DNA of 64,000 nt from G965232465 sp965276005 (GTDB taxonomy: Bacteria; Pseudomonadota; Alphaproteobacteria; JAQWUY01): positions 1,054,001 to 1,118,000 of the forward strand of contig OZ254962.1 in assembly GCA_965276005.1 (NCBI GenBank), written 5' to 3'. Of this stretch, positions 53,808-63,341 are shown in pieces (position 1 is the stretch's first letter; each line of letters begins with the position of its first letter). The position numbers and the translations under genes are program-made. The notes under the pieces are model-generated. The model saw nothing but the letters and a program-made list of their open reading frames with translations, was not told where the DNA came from and did not search any database.

Positions 53808-55379
53808 TTAGCGTTCAAAATAAAATGTGTATGGATCCACAGACACAGCCCCTAAGACCGCCCCTTGATTGACGCCTTTTAGGTATTTGGTAAATACCAA
53901 TTTGCCCAAACGAGTCATGCCAAACACTTCGGGTTGATGGGACACAATGTCTTGCTGAATCTGTGCATATAATTTTTGCCGTTCACCCCAATCGCTCAGC
54001 TGTCGTGCTTGGTTAATTTTGGCTTCTAACGCAGGCACATCTAGGTAGTGTGCTGCCGTATATGTGCCCCAAGATGCTTTGCTGTAATATTTGGCAATCA
54101 AGTCTGGATCCGATGCGGCGGCTGAGGTAAATACGGCAATAATTTCCGGGGAAGTATTGACATTAGACATGCGTTCCACCATATTTGGCCATGTCAACGG
54201 TACCATATTGACCCTGATATTTAACCGCCCCAAAGTGTCGATAAGCACAAGCCCCATCAGGCGTTCTGCTTCAAACCCTTGTACATACACATATTCTAGT
54301 TCTATGTCACCATCGGGGTATGTGGATTGTGCCAAGTATTGTTTGGCTTTTTCCATGTTTTGACGGGGCATATTAGCCGCTGTATGTCCTTTGATACCGG
54401 AGGCAAATGGGCTGGTCATCAATTCTGCATTGCCATTGAATATATCGATAAACGATTCATAATCATAGGCATAGGCAATGGCTTTACGCAGGTTAATATC
54501 TTTGGTTTTGCCCACTTGTGTATTGAATTTCAAACCAAAGTGACTTAGTGCAGGGAACGATTTTACGGTGAATTTGTTGTCTTTTTCCATCATGGCAATT
54601 TCATCGTCATTTAGGTTTAGGGCAACATCTGCTTCGCCTTTTTTTAATGCGGTGCGTTGTGTGGAGGTCTCACGAATAAGCTTGTATACAAACCCATCGA
54701 TATGGTTTTTATGCCTCCAGCCTTTCCAATAATTTTCTACGGCTTTGAGCTGTATAAATGCTCCCTCTTGATTCTTTTCAATGACAAACGCACCAGATCC
54801 CGCCGCATTTCGGTTTAACCAACCTTGACCTAAGTCCCCATCTTGTGCATGGGCGTATGCTTCTTCTGTATCGATCACATACACCCAAGGCAAGACACTT
54901 AAAAACGCCGCATATGGATAATCCAATTTAAAGCGAATCCTATGTGTGTCTAAAACAGTAATGTTTTCCGCTTGTAAAAACGCATTGACAAAACCCGCAG
55001 GGCGTTTGCCAATTTTTAAAGTTCGTTCAAAAGAGGCTTTAACCGCTTGTGCTGTTACAGGACGCCCCGTATTAAACTTTGCCCGTGCGTCCAGAGTAAA
55101 TGTAAAAACAGTGGCATCATCGTTTACTTGCCAACTTTTTGCCAACCACGGTTTAGGTTCTGGGTCTTGTTCCACATATCGCAACAATCCATCATATAAA
55201 GCCCCCTGAATAATACGCATGGAATAATCATATTTCTGTCCGGGGTCAAATGTTTGTACCGGTTGCCGTGAGGCAATAACCGCATACAGCTTGCCAGCAA
55301 TATTCTGCACCGCATGTACAGGCGTTGTTACAATAGATGCTATACAAATAGCATACATAAACTTTTTGAGATTTCCCAT
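53808..55379 (-). CDS. Periplasmic substrate-binding protein, SBP family 5 (DppA/OppA-type), 523 aa
   Basis: A signal peptide is visible: 'KKFMYAICIASIVTTPVHA', with cleavage expected after the final Ala near residue 23. Family-5 features are 'QTFDPGQKYDYSMRIIQGALYDGL', 'FTLDARAKFNTGRPVTAQAVKASFERTL', here each within the first 130 residues, and 'YDYESFIDIFNG' further on. It captures the substrate and hands it to the two permeases. A GAAGGAG site precedes the ATG. It is the first gene of the eight-gene operon; the promoter lies in the 230 bases upstream, where I could not define clear boxes. Confidence 0.92.
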   Translation of the reverse strand: MGNLKKFMYAICIASIVTTPVHAVQNIAGKLYAVIASRQPVQTFDPGQKYDYSMRIIQGALYDGLLRYVEQDPEPKPWLAKSWQVNDDATVFTFTLDARAKFNTGRPVTAQAVKASFERTLKIGKRPAGFVNAFLQAENITVLDTHRIRFKLDYPYAAFLSVLPWVYVIDTEEAYAHAQDGDLGQGWLNRNAAGSGAFVIEKNQEGAFIQLKAVENYWKGWRHKNHIDGFVYKLIRETSTQRTALKKGEADVALNLNDDEIAMMEKDNKFTVKSFPALSHFGLKFNTQVGKTKDINLRKAIAYAYDYESFIDIFNGNAELMTSPFASGIKGHTAANMPRQNMEKAKQYLAQSTYPDGDIELEYVYVQGFEAERLMGLVLIDTLGRLNIRVNMVPLTWPNMVERMSNVNTSPEIIAVFTSAAASDPDLIAKYYSKASWGTYTAAHYLDVPALEAKINQARQLSDWGERQKLYAQIQQDIVSHQPEVFGMTRLGKLVFTKYLKGVNQGAVLGAVSVDPYTFYFER

Positions 55380-55611
55380 AGACTGGCTCCTTCGCTCATT
55401 GCTAATATTCTATTATTGTTTTTGTTGTCTAGGCATTGTTACACACGCACAAACACCACTGTATTTATAAGTATAAACAAAAACTGTGCAGAAATATAAT
55501 TTAATATGATTATGATAACAATAAATGTAATTTATGTATTTTTTTAGTGCCGTGTGCCAGCGTTGTTTTTGCGTTATGTACAAGTATACCCCGCTTGGGT
55601 TAAATATTTTA

Positions 55612-56378
55612 GGGGCTGTACCAGATAACTAACCTAAATATTTTTTAGTCCGCTGTACCGCCATAAGCAACACCATTATAGGTGTTGTCTGTTTTATGGC
55701 TATGTTTTTTTTGTGATTTAAAACCACTGTGATTAAATCGCCATTCACATTCTTTCAAGTATAGCACAAAATTCTGCTTAGGAATACCATTAAATTTCCG
55801 CATATGCCGTTTGGCTTGGCTCCAAAAGTTCTCAATACCGTTAATGTGATTTTGCTTATAAACAAACTCTTTACTACAGCTAATTCACATGTGTTTAAAC
55901 TCCGAAATATCCAGTGCATTATATGCTCTCCAATAGTCGCTATACACGATACTATCGGGTACCACCCTGTCCCTAACTATAGGTAGTAAAGTCTTACTAC
56001 TAGCATCAGGGATTATCTTTGTATAAACCTTGCCGCCCCTTTTAAGCAAGCCAAATACAGGCGTTTTGGCTTCCGCACCCCGTCCTCGTTTACCCTTTTG
56101 GGTACCACCGAAGTAACTTTCGTCTACTTCTATCTCACCACCAAATAACTCATCGCTTCGCTGTTCTAGTTCATGAGCTATTATCGCCCGTAAATGACGA
56201 AAGTATAATATGGCAGTATCACGGTAAATACCAACCAATTCACTGGCACATCTCGCCGTAAAACCTGCAATAAAATAATCTATCAATTGCTCTTGCTTGT
56301 ACCAACTTAAACGACTCTTTCTAAACTTCATAGATAACATTATAACCCTTTTCCGGCTAGTTATATAGGTCAGCCCCT
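55612..56378 (-). mobile_element. IS1595 (ISXO2-like) element, full length with one nonsense codon
   Basis: It is bounded by GGGGCTGTACCAGATAAC and its inverted partner ending AGCCCC. The transposase starts at 56340 (MLSMKFRKSRLSWYKQEQ) and would end at 55645. CGA has become TGA after 'DISEFKHM', at about 55882, so the last third is not made. Blocks 'GEIEVDESYFGG' and 'SDYWRAYNALD' are intact, and the later 'NGIENFW' block survives beyond the stop. It separates the two catabolic loci. Confidence 0.88.
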
Positions 56379-56403
56379 AAAAGAATATAAAAGGATGTGT
56401 TAT

Positions 56404-57240
56404 ATGAAACTGGATATAAACACACAGAAATTATCTGAACTGTAAACCCCTTTATTATGCCACGAAGCCACCATAAAAGGTGACTTTGGCAGAGAGTATT
56501 TCCCCAGCACCCCACAATTAAACTATAAAATCGGGTCGCAAATTACACTGTTAAACAACGATGCTGACGGGCGATGGGTCAATGGGACTATGGGGGGGAT
56601 TGGTGACACGGGTACAGATACAAACGGTGATGCTTTTATAGCCGTAACATTACAAGATACCCATAAAACCGTGTCTGTGTACCCATACAAATGGGAAGTG
56701 TTTTACATACACCATGCAACACGGTAAACTCGTATCGGAACCACTGGGCAGTTTTACCCAATATCCGTTTCGCTTGGCATGGGCAGTTACCATTCATAAA
56801 AGCCAAGGCAAGACTTTTGACAAGGTCACCATTGACTTGGGCAAAAGGGTTTTTACGGGCGGACAAGCATATGTGACATTAAGCCGTTGTACCGCCTTAT
56901 CGGGCATACCCCTAACCACACCTATTGAGAAAAAACACATCCAACAGATCCACAAATTTAGAAATTCCTAACCGCATATGCCTATAAAAAAGCCAGTGAA
57001 GATTTATCGTTTGACGATAAACTGGATATAATCGGCAAAGCCATTGCAGACGGCACAAAACTGCACATGACATACCTAAAAGCCAGCGATACAAAATCAG
57101 AGCGGGTGATTAAATCATTAACACTAGGCGATGAATCGTATAAGGGTCATGATTTCTTAGACATGCAGGTATACTGCACCACCCGCAAGGAAAACCGTAT
57201 GTTTAATGTACACCGTATACTGAATTTAAAACAAGTATAG
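56404..57240 (+). pseudogene. Pif1-like helicase fused to a C-terminal WYL domain, decayed
   Basis: The start ATG at 56404 (MKLDINTQKLSEL) is stopped after 13 codons. Frames in all three phases then give helicase pieces: 'GSQITLLNNDADGRWVNGTMG', here 'VNGTMG..G' of superfamily-1 helicases, 'VYPYKWEVFY', 'YPFRLAWAVTIHKSQGKTFDK' (motif V region) and 'GQAYVTLSRCTAL' (motif VI). After another shift near 56965, a WYL domain from 57001 ends at 57240. Much of the N-terminal helicase is deleted. The WYL part is the closest relative of the gene at 17017. Confidence 0.75.
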
Positions 57241-57249
57241 GCATATCAG

Positions 57250-57685
57250 ATATTGTTGCAATGTGAACAAAAGATTGGTCACATCGACACCTAAAATATA
57301 CTTTTTGGATACGGGTTTGTGTACTTATTTGACAAAGTGGATCCATCCGCAATCATTATCCGCAGGGGCTATGTCTAGGCATATTTTGGAAACTTATATG
57401 TTTACAGAAATATTAAAAAGTTATTGGCACAATAGCAAGCAACCGCATTTTTATTATTATCGGGACAAAGACCAAAACGAAATTGATTTAGTGATAGAAA
57501 CAGGGGATATGTTATACCCCATAGAATTTAAAAAAACTGCTACCCCCTCTGACCGAGCATCAAAACATTTTCACTTACTTGCAAAATGTGGTAAAGCCGT
57601 AGGGCATGGATATGTTGTATGCTTAATAGAACAACATATACCCTTACCTAGACAAATAACCGCTATTCCCATTGGATACCTTTAA
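57250..57685 (+). pseudogene. AAA_14/DUF4143 ATPase, C-terminal fragment
   Basis: The frame begins at the junction with no proper start (a GTG at 57263 is available) and shows the DUF4143 part: 'KIYFLDTGLCTYLTKW', 'GAMSRHILETYMFTEILKSY' and the nuclease-like 'YYYRDKDQNEIDLVIETGDMLYPIEFKK', listed in short pieces. The ATPase half with Walker A and B is missing. It is not closely similar to the intact AAA_14 gene at 15741. Confidence 0.8.
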
Positions 57686-57705
57686 TTTTACTTAAAAAAC
57701 GCATT

Positions 57706-58617
57706 TTATATCCATCTGATACTGTCGTTGTTGCTAAATTGGAATTTAATTTTTTCTAGCATTAGGGCTTCGAATATTTTTACATTTTCTTTGGTAGATG
57801 ATTCTGTGGGGTACAAGATACCCACATCGGTCCATACCTCTGGTTCTATGGGGATGACGGACACACTGTCTTTAAAGGGTGTGGCAATCATTTCATCAGC
57901 GATTGTAATGCCTGCACCTTGTGCCACCAAACTGCAGGCAATTTGTGATGTTGGTACATCTATGATAGAATTGGCTTGTACGCCTGCCACATCAAAAATT
58001 TCGTTAGCGTGTTCCCTAAGGGCGGTACCATAATTAAGGCGAATAAATTTTTCGTCTTTTAAGGCATGCATGGTAATCGTTTTTTTACCCGCAAACGGAT
58101 GGTTTTTATGCAAGATTGCCATAGTACGGATTTTCATCAGCGGTTTTACAAAAGTGTTTTCGTCTTGCACAGGCAAAAAACCAAAACCAATATCGTATTC
58201 TTTTTCTGATAACAGTTCCTCAATTTCACGGCGGGGGCGAATATCTATTTTAATATCGATATGGGCATTTTCGTTCAGAAAATCCGCAATCACAAAAGCG
58301 GACAAGAACTGGGCAATTCTATTGACGCTGATAATCCGTAAAGTATTTTTACGAAAGATACTTAATTCATTAACAACATTATTCATTTTATCTATATTTT
58401 CCAACAAAGATTCCACTTCCTTATAAAAGCGTTTGCCTTCATAGGTGGGAATAAGTTTTCTGCCCTTACGGGAAAATAATTTAAATTGTAGGTCTTCTTC
58501 CAGATTGGTAATCAAACGGCTAATCGCTGATACACTCAAATGTACATAGTTGGATGCAGTGGCAATGGATCCTTTTGTATATACATATTTAAACGCAATT
58601 AAAGATTTTATTTTCAT
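57706..58617 (-). CDS. LysR-type regulator of the sulfatase/Tct locus, 303 aa
   Basis: The start at 58617 (MKIKSLIAFKYVYTKGSIAT) follows a GGGGAAA site and matches the family: helix-turn-helix 'GSIATASNYVHLSVSAISRLITNLEEDL', here residues ~15-42. The rest is the inducer-binding domain. It is transcribed away from the sulfatase gene. A 46-base double dyad starts 22 bases upstream of its ATG and recurs before tctC, so it probably represses itself and activates both transcription units. Confidence 0.9.
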   Translation of the reverse strand: MKIKSLIAFKYVYTKGSIATASNYVHLSVSAISRLITNLEEDLQFKLFSRKGRKLIPTYEGKRFYKEVESLLENIDKMNNVVNELSIFRKNTLRIISVNRIAQFLSAFVIADFLNENAHIDIKIDIRPRREIEELLSEKEYDIGFGFLPVQDENTFVKPLMKIRTMAILHKNHPFAGKKTITMHALKDEKFIRLNYGTALREHANEIFDVAGVQANSIIDVPTSQIACSLVAQGAGITIADEMIATPFKDSVSVIPIEPEVWTDVGILYPTESSTKENVKIFEALMLEKIKFQFSNNDSIRWI

Positions 58618-58639
58618 GTTTTCCCCTATCATATACATC

Positions 58640-58685
58640 GTTGCAATATATGCAACAATATATGAAATCTTTACACTTTTGTAAA
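58640..58685. promoter_or_regulatory. LysR operator candidate, copy 1 (LysR-sulfatase interval)
   Basis: GTTGCA-ATATA-TGCAAC is a perfect dyad, with the T-N11-A form of LysR boxes inside it. A second dyad TTTACA-CTTT-TGTAAA follows after 14 bases. The 46-base block matches 60199-60244 with four differences. It lies between the divergent regulator and sulfatase genes. Confidence 0.75.
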
Positions 58686-58731
58686 CAATAAACATATGCT
58701 ACCGTTATTCCATATCGTTAAGGAGAGAAAA

Positions 58732-60189
58732 ATGAAATCTAAAAATATGTTGATAATTATGGTTGACGAGCTTGCCACTAAGGCGGTTGGGTGTTATGGA
58801 TCGTCTATTGCAAAAACGCCTAACATCGACCGATTGGCACAACAGGGGGTGCGATTTACCAATGCGTATGCGACCTCCCCCATATGTGTTCCAGCCCGTG
58901 CATCTTTTGCTACGGGACAATACCCCTATCAGACAGGATATTGGGATAATGTATTTGCTTATGATGGTCGTGTAAAAGGCTGGGGACACCGCTTGCAGGA
59001 TGCGGGACATCGCTTTACGACCATTGGTAAACTGCATTATAAGGGGGCGGATTATCCCCTTGGTATAGACGAACAAATTATTCCTATGCACCTTTATAGG
59101 GATGGGGATAAATTCGGACTGGAGCGGGAAAATCCGCCCAAAAGACCCCAAACTGCATCTTTATCGCAAAATGTATTAGTCGGTGACAGCCATTATACAA
59201 AGTACGATAAACAAATCACTGCTATGACCGAAGATTGGTTTGAAAATCGTATGTGTGAACAAGGCGATAAACCTTGGGTTTTGTTTACTTCGTTTGTGGC
59301 ACCACATTTTCCCTTAACCGTACCGCAGGAATATATCAACCTGTATGACTTAGACGATATACAGATCGACACAAAACAATTAAATTACCAAGGGGATATC
59401 GGAAAATGGTGGAAAAAATTTAGATCGGGGTATGCGTTTGACGATTATTTCAAAGATGATACCCATCGCCGTCAAGCCTTGTTACACTATTATGCGTTGT
59501 GTTCTTTTGTTGATGCCCAAGTTGGCAAAGTCTTAACCGCACTGGAACACAGTGGGCAGGCAGACAACACAACTATTTTATTTATGTCAGACCATGGGGA
59601 TAACTTGGGGGCTAGGGGGCTTTGGGGCAAATCAACCATGTGGGAAGAATCTGTCAAAATCCCCATGATTATGGTTGATTTACACTTAACAGCAGGCACA
59701 GATTGCAGAACCCCTGTGTCATTTGTCGACATATACCAAACTGTTTTGGAATGTGTGGGTATTCCTTTAAACACACAAGAAAAAACCTTGCCCGGTACTT
59801 CTCTTATGCACATTGCCAAGTCGCCTTATGACCCAGAACGACAAGTATTTTGTGAATATCACGCCGCTTGTGCCACCACTGGGCTAATGATGCTCAGAAA
59901 AGGGGCATATAAATATGTGTATTATACTGACCATGGGGCAGAATTGTACAATATTGATACGGATGCACAAGAACTATACAACCTGTCCTGTAATCCAGAA
60001 TATGAACACATTATGCATGATTTTGAAACCGCCTTATACAATTTTGTTAATCCACAAGTGGTGGATGCACACGCCAAAAGTGACCAAAAACGCCGTCTAC
60101 AAGAATTGGGGGGCTTGGATACGGTACTAAGCCAGGGGGGACTGGCATATACACCACCACCGGGGGATAAAGCGAAAGCATGGCTTTGA
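58732..60189 (+). CDS. Cys-type sulfatase, 485 aa
   Basis: The start at 58732 (MKSKNMLIIMVDELATKAVG) has an AAGGAG site 7 bases upstream. The formylglycine motif 'SPICVPARASFATGQYP' is complete, with the modifiable Cys at residue 52 and Arg at 56. The metal site 'LFMSDHGDNLG' is present. No signal peptide is seen, so it should act in the cytoplasm on an imported sulfate ester; choline sulfatase-like enzymes are among the closest in motif spacing. It needs a formylglycine-generating enzyme encoded elsewhere. It is first in an operon-like run with the tct genes. Confidence 0.9.
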   Translation: MKSKNMLIIMVDELATKAVGCYGSSIAKTPNIDRLAQQGVRFTNAYATSPICVPARASFATGQYPYQTGYWDNVFAYDGRVKGWGHRLQDAGHRFTTIGKLHYKGADYPLGIDEQIIPMHLYRDGDKFGLERENPPKRPQTASLSQNVLVGDSHYTKYDKQITAMTEDWFENRMCEQGDKPWVLFTSFVAPHFPLTVPQEYINLYDLDDIQIDTKQLNYQGDIGKWWKKFRSGYAFDDYFKDDTHRRQALLHYYALCSFVDAQVGKVLTALEHSGQADNTTILFMSDHGDNLGARGLWGKSTMWEESVKIPMIMVDLHLTAGTDCRTPVSFVDIYQTVLECVGIPLNTQEKTLPGTSLMHIAKSPYDPERQVFCEYHAACATTGLMMLRKGAYKYVYYTDHGAELYNIDTDAQELYNLSCNPEYEHIMHDFETALYNFVNPQVVDAHAKSDQKRRLQELGGLDTVLSQGGLAYTPPPGDKAKAWL

Positions 60190-60198
60190 CATATAATT

Positions 60199-60244
60199 GT
60201 TGCATAATATGCAACAATATGTGAAATCTTTGCACTTTTGTAAA
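60199..60244. promoter_or_regulatory. LysR operator candidate, copy 2 (upstream of tctC)
   Basis: GTTGCA-TAATA-TGCAAC and TTTGCA-CTTT-TGTAAA form the same double dyad as at 58640. It begins 10 bases after the sulfatase stop and lies ~70 bases before the tctC start, so tctCBA should have its own LysR-controlled promoter. Confidence 0.75.
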
Positions 60245-60313
60245 TTAAGAATTTATATACACTATATACTATAGCGTATTTCATAACACTTTTAAACACA
60301 GGGAGAATATATT

Positions 60314-61291
60314 ATGAGAAGTACTCATGCAATAAAAAAACGCTTTGCGAAATTTGTTTGCAAGGCAGCTATACTGGGTCTTGCCTTAGGGTTGGCACAA
60401 CAGGTTGTGGCACAGGATTGGCCTAAACGCCCGATTAACATTATCGTTCCATACAAAGCAGGGGGCGGAACCGATGCATATGCACGGGCAATTTCTGCGG
60501 CAGCAAAAAAGGTGTTAGGCGTACCTGTAACAGTGGTCAATAAACCGGGTTCTAGTGGCTTAAATGGGGCGAATGCGGTTGCCAAAGCCCGTAATGACGG
60601 ATATACCATGATGATGACATCGGCAGGATCATTCCTGTTGACGACTATGTCTAAGCCAGAATCTGGGCTAGATGCCATGAGCAGTCTTGAATTTGTTGCA
60701 CAAGTGGGGCAGTTAAAAACCGCTTTGTTTGTTCCCATCAACAGCCCATTTAAAACAGTACAAGATTTAATCGAAGCATCTAAAACCAAAACCTTGCGGT
60801 GGGCACACACAGGACGGGGCGGATTCCACAATGTGGGTGGTATGGGCTTTATCAAAGAAAACGGTGTAAATGCACAAGATGTACCGTTTAAGGGCGGATC
60901 CCCATCACGGGCGGCGGTCATTGGCGAACAAGTTGATTTTGGATTTATCGGTGTAAACCTTATCAAGGGGTATGAGGATAAATTACGCATTTTAGGTGTC
61001 AACAGTGAAAAACGAGATGGCATTATGAATCAATACCCATCATTTGGGGAATTAGGCATTGCCCACGCCCCTGTATCGTCACCGATTATTGTATTTGCCC
61101 CCAAAGGCACGCCAAAAAATGCCATTGCCACAATGGAAAAAGCCCTAAAAGACATCACCGCATCGCCAAAGTTTGCAGAAATATTGGCACAGCGGGGAAC
61201 AGGACCCGTATATAAAAATGGGCAAGACGCTAAAACAGCCTTAGGCGAAATGAAGGCAGCGGCGGAACCATTATTACAATACTTAAAATAA
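60314..61291 (+). CDS. tctC: Tripartite tricarboxylate transporter binding protein (TctC/Bug family), 325 aa
   Basis: A signal peptide 'AAILGLALGLAQQVVAQ' is followed by the family start 'WPKRPINIIVPYKAGGGTDA'. 'VVNKPGSSGLNGANAVAKA', 'DVPFKGGSPSRAAVIGEQVD' and 'PIIVFAPKGTPKNAIATME' are typical. It binds a carboxylate in the periplasm and delivers it to TctBA. A GGGAG site precedes the ATG. A 12-bp stem after the gene separates it from tctB. The substrate cannot be read from sequence; a desulfated or sulfated carboxylate is plausible given the neighbour. Confidence 0.92.
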   Translation: MRSTHAIKKRFAKFVCKAAILGLALGLAQQVVAQDWPKRPINIIVPYKAGGGTDAYARAISAAAKKVLGVPVTVVNKPGSSGLNGANAVAKARNDGYTMMMTSAGSFLLTTMSKPESGLDAMSSLEFVAQVGQLKTALFVPINSPFKTVQDLIEASKTKTLRWAHTGRGGFHNVGGMGFIKENGVNAQDVPFKGGSPSRAAVIGEQVDFGFIGVNLIKGYEDKLRILGVNSEKRDGIMNQYPSFGELGIAHAPVSSPIIVFAPKGTPKNAIATMEKALKDITASPKFAEILAQRGTGPVYKNGQDAKTALGEMKAAAEPLLQYLK

Positions 61292-61311
61292 AAACTGTAT
61301 GAAAGACATAT

Positions 61312-61337
61312 ACACAGGCAATATTTATTGCCTGTGT
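61312..61337 (+). terminator. Hairpin between tctC and tctB, probably a partial terminator
   Basis: ACACAGGCAATA and TATTGCCTGTGT form a 12-bp stem with a two-base spacer, 20 bases after the tctC stop, followed by GTGTTTAATT. It should reduce read-through, so that the binding protein exceeds the membrane subunits. Confidence 0.65.
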
Positions 61338-61363
61338 GTGTTTAATTAAGGGATATATACCCC

Positions 61364-61846
61364 ATGCACATAACGAAAAATAATAAAATACAGGCTGTTA
61401 TATTGGTCGCCTTGTCTATGTTTGCCCTTTGGGGGGCATGGATTGTGCCACATAACAGCAACGAAACGGATACTTGGGCGGGCAGTATGCCATTTGGGGC
61501 AAGTGCGGGTATGTTGGTGCTGTCAGTTTTATTATTGATAAAGTCTTTTGTTGGGCAGACTGCTCAGAATGCGGATGATAAAAGCCTGAACACACACCCA
61601 TCGGTTATAGGGTTACTGTTATTATCGATTGCCTATTATCTGTTAATAATTTGGTTTGGATATATATTATCCACAGCAGTTATGGCACCGATTATATTAT
61701 ATGCTTTTAAGGTCAGAAATCGCCTAGGGTTGGCAATGTCCAGTATCATATGTCCCGCTGTTTTTTATATGATTTTCTTTGTGGGTTTGGCTGTTTATCC
61801 CCCTTATGGTGAAGTTTTTGATATTATGGATTGGATACAGGGGTAA
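61364..61846 (+). CDS. tctB: Tripartite tricarboxylate transporter small membrane subunit, 160 aa
   Basis: Four hydrophobic segments are visible ('AVILVALSMFALWGAWIV', 'SAGMLVLSVLLLIKSF', 'VIGLLLLSIAYYLLIIW' and a C-terminal 'VFYMIFFVGLAVY'). This is the usual TctB layout, with the loop 'NETDTWAGSMPF' near the front. It assembles with TctA. The stop is 4 bases before the GTG of tctA. Confidence 0.88.
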   Translation: MHITKNNKIQAVILVALSMFALWGAWIVPHNSNETDTWAGSMPFGASAGMLVLSVLLLIKSFVGQTAQNADDKSLNTHPSVIGLLLLSIAYYLLIIWFGYILSTAVMAPIILYAFKVRNRLGLAMSSIICPAVFYMIFFVGLAVYPPYGEVFDIMDWIQG

Positions 61847-61850
61847 TAGT

Positions 61851-63341
61851 GTGGAAATTTTTTCAGCTCTTTATATGGTGGGAACAGACCCCATGTTATT
61901 ATTTGCCATTGTCCTTGCGGCTTTGGTGGGAATGGTTGTGGGGGCAATCCCGGGGTTAACCGCATCGGCGGCAATTGCCATGTTATTACCATTGACATTT
62001 TATATATCACCTCTGTTTGCGTTGGCATTTTTGTATGTTATTGGCAAATCAGGCAGATATGGCGGATCAATCGCCGCCATCCTGTTTAATACCCCCGGTA
62101 CCGCCGCCAGTGCTGCCACACAATTAGACGGATACCCCTTAGCAAAAGCAGGAAAGGCAAAAAAAGCCATGAAAGTGGCAACTGTTTCTTCGGTCATAGG
62201 CGACTTTATGGGGGATATATTGTTAATTTTTGGTTTTGGTTTCATTGCATCTGTGGCATTAAAATTAGGTCCCCCTGAAACCTTTGCCATTTATTTTACC
62301 GCTTTTGCGGTGATTGCTTCTGTGGTTGGCAATTCCATAATTAAGGGTTTCATATCGGCTCTTTTAGGGGTGTTGGTGTCGATGATTGGCTTGGATCCCA
62401 TATCTGGTATCGAACGGTACGCTTTTGGCAACATAGAATTATCCAATGGTGTGGGCTTAGTCCCCCTGATGATAGGGGTTTTTGTCCTAAGCGAAGTTTT
62501 TATCCAACTGGAAAAAAAATATACCGCCCATAAGGATATTCAAACAACGCCAAAACAAACAGACGAAGGGTTGACTTTTGCGGAATATAAACCCTGTATT
62601 CCCCATACTATTCGTGGAGGTTTTATCGGGGCTTTTATTGGCGTATTACCGGGACTTGGGTCGACTGTGGCAGCATTTATTTCTTATGGCGAAGGCAAAC
62701 GCAGGGCGAAAAACCCTGAACAGTGGGGCAAAGGTGCCTTAGAAGGCATCGCCGCCCCCGAATCCGCCAATAATGCCGTATCGGGTCCGTCCATGGCACC
62801 ATTATTGACATTGGGGATTCCGGGGTCTACGATTGGGTCTATTTTGATGGGAGTATTTTTAATTCACGGTATCGAAGTGGGACCGACCTTATTTATTACC
62901 GAAAAAGAATTGGTATATAAGCTGTTTGCCTGTGGGGTGTTGGGTATTTTTGCCTATGGTATTTTGGGCTATTTTGGGGCGTCCAGAATTGCCAAGTTAA
63001 TTTTAAATATTCCCATGTCTGTTTTATATCCGATAATTTTCTTGACAACCTTTATTGTGGCGTACGCATCACGGGGGTCTATGTTTGATGTGCTGTTGGT
63101 TATATGTTCGGGCTTTTTTGGATACTTGATGCGTAAATATAATTTTAACATTGCCAGTTTTGTGATTGCATTTGTTCTTGCCAAAGGGGCAGAAGAAACA
63201 TTTCGACAATCGCTGTTGCTATCCGATGGGGGGGTAATGATTTTTATCGAACGCCCTGTTGCCTTGTTATTTGTTGTTATCGGGGTGGTAACAATTATTG
63301 CCCGTAGTATTATGCTTGTCAAAGAAAATAAAGGTGTATGA
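61851..63341 (+). CDS. tctA: Tripartite tricarboxylate transporter large membrane subunit, 496 aa
   Basis: I choose the GTG at 61851 (VEIFSALYMVGTDPMLL) because it follows the tctB stop by 4 bases and gives the standard ~500 residues; the frame itself extends further upstream inside tctB. Signatures are 'GAIPGLTASAAIAMLLPLTF', 'KSGRYGGSIAAILFNTPGT', 'GVLPGLGSTVAAFISYGEG', 'AAPESANNAVSGPSMAPLLTLGIPGS', given in pieces, with about 11 membrane spans. It is the sodium/proton-coupled channel subunit. The stop overlaps the next start (ATGA). Confidence 0.92.
   Translation: MEIFSALYMVGTDPMLLFAIVLAALVGMVVGAIPGLTASAAIAMLLPLTFYISPLFALAFLYVIGKSGRYGGSIAAILFNTPGTAASAATQLDGYPLAKAGKAKKAMKVATVSSVIGDFMGDILLIFGFGFIASVALKLGPPETFAIYFTAFAVIASVVGNSIIKGFISALLGVLVSMIGLDPISGIERYAFGNIELSNGVGLVPLMIGVFVLSEVFIQLEKKYTAHKDIQTTPKQTDEGLTFAEYKPCIPHTIRGGFIGAFIGVLPGLGSTVAAFISYGEGKRRAKNPEQWGKGALEGIAAPESANNAVSGPSMAPLLTLGIPGSTIGSILMGVFLIHGIEVGPTLFITEKELVYKLFACGVLGIFAYGILGYFGASRIAKLILNIPMSVLYPIIFLTTFIVAYASRGSMFDVLLVICSGFFGYLMRKYNFNIASFVIAFVLAKGAEETFRQSLLLSDGGVMIFIERPVALLFVVIGVVTIIARSIMLVKENKGV

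Noticed and set aside
60325..61023. 232-codon - strand frame opposite tctC
   Set aside because: Antisense shadow of a clear Tct binding protein.
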